Shown: one piece after another, positions 18,535 through 26,553 of the stretch
Position numbering within the stretch: position 1 is the stretch's first letter
Layout: each line of letters begins with the position of its first letter
Program-made: the position numbers and the translations under genes
The notes under the pieces: model-generated
What the model was told of the DNA's origin: nothing
What the model saw: the letters and a program-made list of their open reading frames with translations, nothing else
The model's database searches: none
NCBI GenBank assembly: GCA_943329665.2
Contig: CALQEU020000015.1
Coordinates: 1-64,000, forward strand
From: JAJTFW01 sp903922455
GTDB lineage: Bacteria > Bacteroidota > Bacteroidia > AKYH767-A > OLB10
Reading direction: 5' to 3'
Length of the DNA stretch: 64,000 nucleotides

Positions 18535-18645
18535 GTTAAATATTCGATACTCGATACTCGATACCCGATACCCGATATTATAGTCTAGTAGCCATGTTTA
18601 ATAAATACATCGAGCATCTAGCATCCAGAATCTAGCATCCCCGAA
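18535..18645. repeat. CGATACTCGATAC and ATCTAGCATCC arrays
   Basis: Positions 18539-18580 carry ATACTCGATACTCGATACCCGATACCCG words with an 8-base period. Positions 18608-18640 carry GCATCTAGCATCCAGAATC words. These two word families occur only here in the window. Confidence 0.8.
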
Positions 18646-18700
18646 TCAATATTCGAAGAAATAAATTAAAACTTTGTTTAAGTATTATCAGAAGCAACGA

Positions 18701-20488
18701 CTAATCCGCTTGCTTCTTCTTCCCGTTGCCCATCATCTTCAAAAACCCAACTTCACGTTCATCGAGCATTCTCCAACGACCTCTTGGAAGATCTTTCTTC
18801 GTGAGTCCAGCAAATCCAACGCGATCAAGTTTCACCACATCATAACCGAGCGCTTCGAACATACGACGTACGATACGATTTTTGCCAGAGTGCAATTCCA
18901 CGCCAACTACTTTCTTATCGTCTTTCGCATTGCCGATTGAAATTTCATCTACGCTACTGATTCCATCTTCCAACTCAACTCCTTCTTGCAAACGACGTGC
19001 ATCAGAAACTTTAAAGTTTTTGTCGAGCTCGGCTTGATACACTTTCTTCACGCGTGAACTTGGATGTGTTAAATGACGTGCTAAATCACCATCGTTAGTA
19101 AATAATAAAAGTCCAACTGTATTTCTGTCTAAGCGTCCTACTGGATAAACTCGCTCTGGACAAGCGCCTGCAATTAATTCCATCACGGTTTTACGATCGT
19201 TCGGATCATCAGACGTCGTGATGTAATCTTTGGGTTTATTTAACAAAAGATAAACATGCTTTTCATTTCGTATACGCTCACCGTTATAACGGATATCATC
19301 GCCTGGTTTTACTTTCATTCCGAGTTCGGTTGCGACTTGACCATTTACCGAAATGACTCCTGCGGTAATCAAATCATCAGCTTCGCGACGTGAACAAATT
19401 CCAGCCATGCCAATAAAGCGATTCAAACGAATTTCACCTGTTAAATCATCCCCTGTACTTGCACTACGTTTACGGGGTGCGCCACGTCGACCACCACTTT
19501 TTCCGTAAGATGGACGATCTCTAAATGATGATTTTTCTTCGAAGCGTGAGTGACGATCCTCTCTACTTGGAGGTCCGCTTTTATCACGCTTTTTATAGGG
19601 ACGTTCTGAATTTTCGTTCTCGTCTCTTCTTTTATATGGTCGTTTTTCACCGTCGTTAGAATCGCTTCTGCCTCTCGTAAAAGGTGCTCTGCTCTCTCCG
19701 CTCTCCGCTCTGTCTTCGCGACCTCTTGAAAATGGTGCACGATCTTCTCCGTTCTCGTCTCTTCTTTTATATGGACGTTTTTCACCGTCGTTAGAATCGC
19801 TTCTGCCTCTTGTAAATGGTGCTCTAATTTCTCCGCCTTCTTCTCTTCTTTGATAAGGTCTTTTTTCGCCATCTCCAGAAGAACTTCTTCCTCTTGTAAA
19901 TGGTGCTGTACTTTCTCCGCCTTCTTCTCTTCTTTGATAAGGTCTTTTTTCGCCGCCACCAGAAGAACTTCTTCCTCTTGTAAATGGTGCTCTACTTTCT
20001 CCGCCTTCGTCTCTTCTTTGATATGATCTTTTTTCGCCATCACCAGAAGAACTTCTTCCTCTTGTAAATGGTGCTCTACTTTCTCCGCCTTCGTCTCTTC
20101 TTTGATAAGGTCTTTTTTCGCCGTCACCAGAAGAACTTCTTCCTCTTGTAAATGGTGCTCTACTTTCTCCGCCTTCGTCTCTTCTTTGATATGATCTTTT
20201 TTCGCCATCACCGGAAGAACTTCTTCCTCTTGTAAATGGTGCTCGGCGTTCTCCGCTCTCAGCACTCCGCTCTCCTCTCTGTGATCCTCGCTCTCCGCTC
20301 TCCGAACTCCGCTCTCCTCTCGATGGTCTGTCGTTATCGAATGAATCCCAAGGAGATTTTTTTTCTGAGCGTGCTGGGCGGTCACCGCTATTATCGTTTC
20401 TTGTGAATTTGACTCTTCCTGTCGCAGGTCGAGATCGGTCGTTACTGCCACGTGAACCGTCACGGCCGGGGCTACTTTTCTTTTTCAT
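18701..20488 (-). CDS. RluB/RsuA-family 23S rRNA pseudouridine synthase with repetitive Arg/Ser-rich N-terminus
   Basis: A 595-residue protein. The C-terminal 240 residues form a normal RsuA/RluB enzyme: an S4 RNA-binding domain (IRLNRFIGMAGICSRREAD), then the catalytic GRLDRNTVGLLLF motif with its Asp, then GKNRIVRRMFEALGY. The first 350 residues are disordered in character and highly basic. They include eight copies of a unit of about 28 residues that begins APFTRGRS and continues to EKRxYxRRDEGGE. Such tails are known on this enzyme in Bacteroidota and may bind RNA. The repeat DNA (84-base period) also opens a long false frame. The enzyme call is secure; which uridine is modified is inferred. 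Confidence 0.93.
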   Translation of the reverse strand: MKKKSSPGRDGSRGSNDRSRPATGRVKFTRNDNSGDRPARSEKKSPWDSFDNDRPSRGERSSESGERGSQRGERSAESGERRAPFTRGRSSSGDGEKRSYQRRDEGGESRAPFTRGRSSSGDGEKRPYQRRDEGGESRAPFTRGRSSSGDGEKRSYQRRDEGGESRAPFTRGRSSSGGGEKRPYQRREEGGESTAPFTRGRSSSGDGEKRPYQRREEGGEIRAPFTRGRSDSNDGEKRPYKRRDENGEDRAPFSRGREDRAESGESRAPFTRGRSDSNDGEKRPYKRRDENENSERPYKKRDKSGPPSREDRHSRFEEKSSFRDRPSYGKSGGRRGAPRKRSASTGDDLTGEIRLNRFIGMAGICSRREADDLITAGVISVNGQVATELGMKVKPGDDIRYNGERIRNEKHVYLLLNKPKDYITTSDDPNDRKTVMELIAGACPERVYPVGRLDRNTVGLLLFTNDGDLARHLTHPSSRVKKVYQAELDKNFKVSDARRLQEGVELEDGISSVDEISIGNAKDDKKVVGVELHSGKNRIVRRMFEALGYDVVKLDRVGFAGLTKKDLPRGRWRMLDEREVGFLKMMGNGKKKQAD

Positions 20489-20652
20489 TTTATTTTCTAT
20501 AAATAGGGATGCAAAGATCGTAAATTAATTGTTGATAAGTAATGTTGATTTTGGATGAATTTTAGTCTAAAAGACATTGATTTGATGATAAATACACCAA
20601 ATAAATCAAAATCTTAGTAAAGTCCAATTGGAGTTATTGACAATTGGGAACC

Positions 20653-21015
20653 TCAACGAGCATGGAAGGCTTCCTTCATATGAGTGAGCTGTGCTTTCTT
20701 CCCTTTTCGGAAAATGATGGAAATTACATCAAATCGGATTTCAAGTCGGATATCGTATAGTTCTTGATAATATCCAGCTGCGAGAGCCATCAAGTCGGTT
20801 TTTGTTTGACCAATGGATGCTTCGGGACTCCCATAACTCGGAAAGCTCCGACTCTTTACCTCTACGATAATCAGAAACGTTTCGTCGGTTGCAATGATGT
20901 CGATTTCGCCTTTTTGATAGCGGAAGTTTCGAGCTAAAATTCGGTAGCCAATTTGTTGGAGATAGCGAACTGCGATGGCCTCACCGCGCTCACCGATTTT
21001 TTCAATGTCGGTCAT
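20653..21015 (-). CDS. YraN family protein (UPF0102, nuclease-like fold)
   Basis: A 120-residue UPF0102 protein. It begins IEKIGERGEAIAVRYLQQIGY and has the PD-(D/E)XK-like core GEIDIIATDETFLIIVEVKSR, after which a conserved DVISI strand follows. Members are predicted Holliday-junction-resolvase-like nucleases without a proven role. The ATG at 21015 is chosen; the upstream TTG at 21096 would add an unrelated 27-residue tail read from AT-rich DNA. It is followed 160 bases later by the pseudouridine synthase, read in the same direction. Confidence 0.9.
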   Translation of the reverse strand: MTDIEKIGERGEAIAVRYLQQIGYRILARNFRYQKGEIDIIATDETFLIIVEVKSRSFPSYGSPEASIGQTKTDLMALAAGYYQELYDIRLEIRFDVISIIFRKGKKAQLTHMKEAFHAR

Positions 21016-21404
21016 AAATTTGTTTTTATAAAATGGTTTATAGAAAAATTGATTTCGCAAATGTACGAAGAAAAGGCTTCTCGCTGCTAGCTTCAAGCTG
21101 CTAGATTTTTTCTAGAAGCGATGTGATTTTGCTTCGGTAAAAAATAACAAATTGCTATTCCCAAAGAAAAATTCAATTCATTAAAATTTACAGTGCTATT
21201 TATATTTGATGGGCCGCAGATTTTTTATGATTGGTGATGATTTTTTATGATTTTTCCCCGCGCCTGTCCACCGAAACAAGGTAAAGGTGTGGCCCTTTGC
21301 GCCTCCGCCGCGTTCCTAGCGGTTAAATTGTAAGTTAAAATTATACGAAGAATTCCTCCATGAAAAGGAGTAAAAAAAATTCTTTTCGAAATATACTTTT
21401 CTTT
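21016..21404. other. intergenic space with small hairpins and a GC-rich patch
   Basis: Near 21079-21120 a GCTAGCTTCAAGCTGCTAGA hairpin is followed by a TTTTTTCTAGA run. ATGATTTTTTATGATT words occur at 21225-21255. Positions 21259-21325 are GC-rich (CGCCTCCGCCGCG) and resemble the patch at 6113-6175. No gene is apparent. Confidence 0.5.
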
Positions 21405-22313
21405 TTAGGATGTTTTGATTTCAATGATACTCGTTTCTCCCACCTCCAAACTCACCCTTCCGCCCATCACGAGGGGTTGATTGTTTTGGATATGTCCGGC
21501 TGGAAAATTCATGCACACCGGAAAAGAATATTCACTCACCGCTTCCGCAATAATCTCTTCGGCCGTTTTTCCAAACGGAATCGCGTTATCGCGCATATCA
21601 CTCATGCCGCCAACGATGAGACCAGAAAGTCCGTCCAATTTCCCCGAACGTTTCAGTTGCATCAGCATGCGATCGATGTGATAAAGATACTCATCGAGGT
21701 CTTCGATGAATAATATTTTACCGCGCGTATCAATATCAGATGCAGAGCCGGATAAGGCATATAACAACGAAAGATTCCCGCCTACTAAAATTCCTTCTGC
21801 CGATCCTTTCCTATTCCATACTGAGTTTTCTACTGAATAGCGGAGCTCCTCACCCGTTAGTAACTTTCTCAAATTCTCAAGCGCATCGGGTGTACATCGA
21901 TCGCTACCCATACTAAACACCATGGCGGCGTGAATGCTGGGTATTTGAAACTGTTGGTGCAGGTGATTATGAAAAACAGTTAGATCACTAAAACCGATGA
22001 TCCATTTTGGCTTTTGTGCGAAGCGATTAAAATCAAGTTGGTCGATGATTCGCATACAACCATAACCTCCACGTGCGCTGATGATGGCTTCTACAGATGG
22101 ATCATCCATCAACTCTTGCATATCGGAAGTACGTTGTGCATCGCTCCCCGAAAACTGGTTATCGGCAGCATATAAATTCTTAGCAGTTCTAACTTTAAAC
22201 CCCCAACTCTCCAATAAAGAAATTCCGGGAGCCATCTCCTCCGGACTAACTTTGCGTGCAGGAGCACAAATTCCAATGGTACTTCCGGGAACTAAGTAGG
22301 GAGGGATTTTCAT
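21405..22313 (-). CDS. LD-carboxypeptidase (peptidase S66)
   Basis: A 302-residue murein tetrapeptide LD-carboxypeptidase, which trims the terminal D-Ala from recycled muropeptides in the cytoplasm. The catalytic triad is visible: Ser in GFSDLTVFH, Glu in LFIEDLDEYLY and His in FPAGHIQNNQP. The SARGGYG motif is also present. The ATG at 22313 is preferred because the residues before it, in the longer TTG-started frame, are translated from the TTGGTAAG array. It stands alone. The array at 22320-22390 touches its start, so the promoter may be within or beyond that array. Confidence 0.93.
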   Translation of the reverse strand: MKIPPYLVPGSTIGICAPARKVSPEEMAPGISLLESWGFKVRTAKNLYAADNQFSGSDAQRTSDMQELMDDPSVEAIISARGGYGCMRIIDQLDFNRFAQKPKWIIGFSDLTVFHNHLHQQFQIPSIHAAMVFSMGSDRCTPDALENLRKLLTGEELRYSVENSVWNRKGSAEGILVGGNLSLLYALSGSASDIDTRGKILFIEDLDEYLYHIDRMLMQLKRSGKLDGLSGLIVGGMSDMRDNAIPFGKTAEEIIAEAVSEYSFPVCMNFPAGHIQNNQPLVMGGRVSLEVGETSIIEIKTS

Positions 22314-22319
22314 AGGTAC

Positions 22320-22395
22320 GCAAAGATAAGTAAATTGGTAAGTTGGTAAATTGGCAAATGGAAAGTTAGTAAATGGCAAGTTGGAAATCGCGAAG
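22320..22395. repeat. AAATTGGTAAGTTGG array and CGCGAAGCCTCG motif
   Basis: Words of the form GTAAATTGGTAAGTTGG and GGCAAATGG with a 7-8 base period run from about 22326 to 22385. They are followed by ATCGCGAAGCCTCG. A CCCGATAACTATCGGG palindrome lies further on at 22502-22517. The region between holds nothing else recognised. Confidence 0.8.
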
Positions 22396-22561
22396 CCTCG
22401 CCACGTAAATCACTTCGCTCTTCTGTCGCAACGGAACCTATTAGTCATAGTGAAACGATGTACTGCGGGGAAGTGGCGCAATGCAGCGGTAAATTTAAAA
22501 TCCCGATAACTATCGGGAGGTAAATGGAGGGTCGCGAAGTTATACTCCTATCAACAACACA

Positions 22562-22848
22562 TTATTTATCTTTATCTACTTGGATGGGATTACCGGTTCG
22601 ATAATTAATTTTAAAATTATTTAAAAGCGGTATTGGATTTGAGATCAGAGCCACTCCGATACCAACTCCGGTTTTGCACATTTATTTGAAAGTATTAAAG
22701 TAGATTCTTGCTAAATACCTGGTTTAAAATTTTCTGTAATGTAAATTTGAATTTTCATCCTTTCTGCTTGAGAAATAGTTGCATTCAATAAAAATATAAT
22801 CAGCAAATACTTAACACCGTTTTCAAAATAGTTGAATATAAGTCTCAT
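22562..22848 (-). other. two short frames, possibly a decayed exported protein
   Basis: On the minus strand, 22848-22711 encodes a 45-residue frame that starts MRLIFNYFENGVKYLLIIFLL and looks like a signal peptide ending near SQA. After its stop, 22681-22562 encodes a 39-residue frame (MCKTGVGIGVALISNPIPLL) with a composition like the end of a membrane barrel. They may be pieces of one broken gene or chance frames. I recognise no family. Confidence 0.2.
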
Positions 22849-23046
22849 TTTTTTTCTGACTGATAAAAATCTGAGTGAAAGGTAATAACAAATTATCAAA
22901 TCCGGACCTTTAACTTATCTATCTTGATTATTGATGAATTTTAAGCTTTTGATCAGTAAGAGAAGTAGCGTAGAAAATTAAATACATGAATATTTAAAAT
23001 ACATAGACTACTTAAATACCTCTCATTTTCAAACCCATTCATTTTC

Positions 23047-23064
23047 ATCGCGAAGCTTCGCGAT
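23047..23064. repeat. ATCGCGAAGCTTCGCGAT palindrome
   Basis: A perfect 18-base palindrome about 80 bases upstream of metG. It matches the copy at 12085-12100 and forms of it elsewhere. The remaining gene-free DNA from 22849 to 23046 is AT-rich with no evident signal. Confidence 0.85.
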
Positions 23065-23112
23065 TTCCAACCTGCTACGCAAAACTGGGGATCAAACCAT
23101 CTTCAAATTAAC

Positions 23113-23120
23113 TAACTTTG
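23113..23120 (+). promoter_or_regulatory. candidate -7 element of metG
   Basis: TAACTTTG fits the TAnnTTTG element of Bacteroidota promoters and lies 26 bases before the metG ATG. No good TTTG is found 19-23 bases upstream, so support is partial. Confidence 0.35.
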
Positions 23121-23145
23121 CATAGAATTAAGAAAATATTCCAAA

Positions 23146-25188
23146 ATGCGTTATCTCGTCACCGCCGCCTTGCCTTATGCCAATGGTCCTTTACACATCG
23201 GACATATTGCAGGTTGTTATTTGCCTTCCGATATTTTTGTTCGCTATCAACGTTTGATGGGTCGGGATGTGAAATACATTTGTGGGTCCGATGAGCATGG
23301 CGTGCCCATCACCTTGCGTGCGCGCAAGGAAGGTATCACACCGCAGCAAGTAGTGGATACCTATCATGCGATGATGCGCGATAGCTTTAAAGAGTTCGGA
23401 ATTTCATTCGATATCTACCATCGTACTTCTGATAAAATTCATCACGAAACCGCTTCCGATTTTTTTACAACGCTTTACAATAAAGGTGTTTTTAAGGAAG
23501 AAGAATCGGAACAATATTTCGATGAAGAAGCCAATCTATTTTTAGCCGATCGATACATCACGGGCACTTGTCCGAATTGCTCGAATCCAAATGCGTATGG
23601 CGATCAATGTGAGAAATGCGGGAAAACATTAAGTCCGCGCGAACTCATCAACCCACACTCACAGCTCAGTGGAAAAGCACCCGTATTACGCAAAACGAAA
23701 CACTGGTATTTACCGTTGGATACTATGCAACAGGAATGGTTGCAGGAATGGCTGTTGAGCAAAGAAGATACCTGGAAGAAAAATGTTTTTGGGCAGTGTA
23801 AGAGTTGGCTCGATCAGGGATTGCAACCGCGTGCTGTGACGCGCGACCTCGACTGGGGTGTGCCCGTTCCCCTACCCGGAAATGAAGGGAAGGTTTTGTA
23901 TGTGTGGTTTGATGCACCCATCGGTTATATCTCGGCCACCAAAGCATTAACTGCACAATGGGAAGATTATTGGAAGAAAGAGGATAGTAAGTTGATTCAC
24001 TTTATAGGAAAAGATAATATCGTTTTTCATTGTATTATTTTCCCGGCAATGTTAAAGGCGCATGGCGATTATGTATTGCCTGAAAATGTTCCGGCCAACG
24101 AATTTTTAAATTTAGAGGGCGATAAAATTTCTACCTCCCGCAATTGGGCCGTATGGTTGCACGAATACCTATTAGATTTTCCGAATAAGCAAGATGTCTT
24201 GCGTTATGCACTTTGTGCTACAGCTCCCGAAACAAAGGACAATGACTTTACATGGAAAGATTTTCAAGATCGTAACAACAATGAGTTGGTAGCCGTGTTC
24301 GGAAATTTCGTGAATAGAACATTGGTGTTGACCGCTAAATATTTTGAAAATAACGTTCCTGCGAGAGGGAAATTAGATGATGCAGAAAAAACATGTTTAG
24401 ATGCATTGACCTCTGCGCCCAAGTTGGTGCAAGAAAGTATTGAACGTTATCGTTTCCGCGAAGCCTTGTCGCATGTGATGGATTTAGCAAGAGCAGGAAA
24501 TAAATACTTAGCTGATACGGAACCCTGGAAATTATATAAAACAGATCCAGAAAAAGTAGCGACCATTTTAAATTTAGCATTGGAAATTACCGCAACTCTT
24601 TCTTATTTGTGCGAACCATTCCTTCCCTTTACCTCGCAAAAATTGCAAGCCATGTTAAATATCCAACCGAAAAGTTGGACCGATGCTTTCGGTAACGAAG
24701 CATTAGTAGCAGGTCATGCATTGGGCGAAGCGTCCTTGTTGTTTGATAAAATTGAAGACGAAGAAATCAGTAAACAAATTCAAAAATTGGAAGCCATCAA
24801 AATAAATAATACACCCGTAGAAGAAATTTCTACCGGAGAAAAATCATTAACTCCTTTTAAGGATGTTACTACTTACGACGATTTTAGTAAGATGGATTTA
24901 CGTGTAGCGACCATTGTTGCAGCGGAGAAAGTAGAGAAAGCCGATAAGCTTTTAAAACTTACATTGGATACCGGAATCGATACTCGTACTGTAGTGAGTG
25001 GAATAGCGCTTCATTTTAATGCCGATGAAATTGTCGGCAAACAAGTCACCTTACTTGCCAATTTAGCTCCACGAAAAATTCGTGGTATTGAGTCGAATGG
25101 AATGATTTTAATGGCCGAAGATGGAGATGGGAAATTGGTGTTTGTACAACCGGCTAGAGCAACGAAGAACGGAAGTACGATTGCGTAA
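23146..25188 (+). CDS. metG: methionyl-tRNA synthetase
   Basis: A 680-residue class I synthetase that charges tRNA-Met. The HIGH motif is at GPLHIGHIAG (residues 14-23). The zinc knuckle CPNC / CEKC follows in the connective insertion, and the KMSKS loop reads DKISTS. The anticodon-binding domain comes next. The last 110 residues (from about DDFSKMDLRVATI) are the C-terminal EMAP-like tRNA-binding domain that makes the enzyme dimeric. The length and order are standard. It is a single gene, followed by the 80-bp repeat array rather than by a partner gene. Confidence 0.98.
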   Translation: MRYLVTAALPYANGPLHIGHIAGCYLPSDIFVRYQRLMGRDVKYICGSDEHGVPITLRARKEGITPQQVVDTYHAMMRDSFKEFGISFDIYHRTSDKIHHETASDFFTTLYNKGVFKEEESEQYFDEEANLFLADRYITGTCPNCSNPNAYGDQCEKCGKTLSPRELINPHSQLSGKAPVLRKTKHWYLPLDTMQQEWLQEWLLSKEDTWKKNVFGQCKSWLDQGLQPRAVTRDLDWGVPVPLPGNEGKVLYVWFDAPIGYISATKALTAQWEDYWKKEDSKLIHFIGKDNIVFHCIIFPAMLKAHGDYVLPENVPANEFLNLEGDKISTSRNWAVWLHEYLLDFPNKQDVLRYALCATAPETKDNDFTWKDFQDRNNNELVAVFGNFVNRTLVLTAKYFENNVPARGKLDDAEKTCLDALTSAPKLVQESIERYRFREALSHVMDLARAGNKYLADTEPWKLYKTDPEKVATILNLALEITATLSYLCEPFLPFTSQKLQAMLNIQPKSWTDAFGNEALVAGHALGEASLLFDKIEDEEISKQIQKLEAIKINNTPVEEISTGEKSLTPFKDVTTYDDFSKMDLRVATIVAAEKVEKADKLLKLTLDTGIDTRTVVSGIALHFNADEIVGKQVTLLANLAPRKIRGIESNGMILMAEDGDGKLVFVQPARATKNGSTIA

Positions 25189-25439
25189 TAATAATTTTGA
25201 ATAAAACCTCCTTTTACCACAGAACACAAAGATTTTCACCGGGATCGCAAATAAAATGCGTATAAATATTATTTCTCATCAAGATTAAATCCGCGAGTAT
25301 CGTATTTATCCGTGTCATCCGTGTTAAAAACTGATGATCTACTAATTATCCGCAAATTAGTGGTAAAAAAAATTAGATCTTTGTAAAGGAAATAAATAGT
25401 GATCTTAAAGTGTTGTTTTTTTGATATGATTTTTAACTT

Positions 25440-25655
25440 CTTAGCGCCCCCGCGCCTTTTTAACCTGAGCTTGCCGAGGGTTGCGAGAAAATTTATCGAC
25501 AAGAAAATCGCACGAGAATCTTAGCGCCTCTGCGCCTTTTTAACCTGAGCTTGCCGAGGGTTGCGAGAAAATTTATCGACAAGAAAATCGCACGAGAATC
25601 TTAGCGCCTCTGCGCCTTTTTAACCTGAGCTTGCCGAGGGTTGCGAGAAAATTAA
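25440..25655. repeat. 80-bp tandem repeat, 2.7 copies
   Basis: Units start at 25440, 25520 and 25600. Each contains CTTAGCGCC, then GCGCCTTTTTAACC, then TGAGCTTGCCGAGGGTTGCG and an AT-rich half. The core is the exact reverse complement of the array at 37316-37490 after xseB. The gap from 25189 to 25439 before the array shows nothing recognisable beyond AT-rich DNA. There are no unique spacers, so it is not a CRISPR. Confidence 0.9.
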
Positions 25656-25697
25656 GCATTGCGTAGCCAACTCGAGAAAAATTAGCGAAGAGAAAAT

Positions 25698-26435
25698 TTA
25701 TTTTCGAAGCAATTCCGACTTCATCCAAGCATTCAAATCATTTAAAACTTCATGGGCGATTTGATGCTGCATTGCGTATTCTTTTCCGCTAATTTGAAAA
25801 CCATGTTGTGTTAACGTATCTATAATTCTTCTTCCTTCACTAATTGGAATCACTGCATCCATGGTTCCGTGACTTACAAAAATATGAGTTCGTTGTTTTA
25901 GTGCGGCTGAACTTTGTTGCGTATTGATCTCATCCGGGAACCTTCCACTTAAACAAACAAGGCCTTTGAAACGGCGTGGTGGTGTTAATCCTACACGAAG
26001 TGATGTGATCGCTCCTTGACTAAATCCAAGTAGAAATATATTATTTGTATCAACATGGTACTTCTTAATTATTTGTTCTATCAACAAATTTAATTTTTTC
26101 TTGCTTTGATTCGCTTGCTCCAAATTCTCTTTGAACATTCCATTACCAAACTGCAAATCGTACCACATATATCCACCTCCTTCTCTTTCGAAGGGTGCTC
26201 TAACCGATACCACCAGTACGTTTTGAGGAAGCGATTTCGACAAACTCAATAAATCCATTTCATTGCTGCCAAATCCATGTAATAAAAATAATACAGGAGG
26301 ATGGGCGGACAACGGAAGAGATGGTTCTACCACCTTATAGTGTAAAGTTTCCTGCGACTGGCAACTGCTTCCATGCAGCAAGACCAAGAGAAATAGAAAG
26401 GTAGTTACAAAATGAAGAAATCGTTTTCTTTGCAT
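25698..26435 (-). CDS. lipoprotein esterase / phospholipase-carboxylesterase family
   Basis: A 245-residue alpha/beta hydrolase of the carboxylesterase 2 type. The ATG at 26435 gives a signal peptide ending LLHGSSCQSQ, so it is probably a lipoprotein. The oxyanion region is FLLHGFGSNE; the nucleophile is Ser in LLGFSQGA; the acid is in GTMDAVIPI and the His in YAMQHQIAHEVL. It would act on an ester in the periplasm or outer membrane. The longer frame upstream adds a second hydrophobic segment without family support. It is divergent from the endonuclease I gene. Confidence 0.88.
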   Translation of the reverse strand: MQRKRFLHFVTTFLFLLVLLHGSSCQSQETLHYKVVEPSLPLSAHPPVLFLLHGFGSNEMDLLSLSKSLPQNVLVVSVRAPFEREGGGYMWYDLQFGNGMFKENLEQANQSKKKLNLLIEQIIKKYHVDTNNIFLLGFSQGAITSLRVGLTPPRRFKGLVCLSGRFPDEINTQQSSAALKQRTHIFVSHGTMDAVIPISEGRRIIDTLTQHGFQISGKEYAMQHQIAHEVLNDLNAWMKSELLRK

Positions 26436-26553
26436 ATTGGAGGCTGCTTTTTTCGATAGAACGGTAAAAATACGGAAAATGAGTAGGGAAAAGAGGATTG
26501 CATCAGCCCATAATGATACAAAAAACATCAATTTTACTTAACTTCGTCGTCTC

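Noticed and set aside
19441..20463. 340-codon frame on the minus strand in another phase of the pseudouridine synthase gene
   Set aside because: The 84-base repeats keep a second phase open. The real phase has the S4 and RsuA motifs; the other is a charged repeat with no family.
25440..25655. Possible CRISPR array
   Set aside because: The units are adjacent and alike over the full 80 bases. There are no unique spacers and no cas genes.
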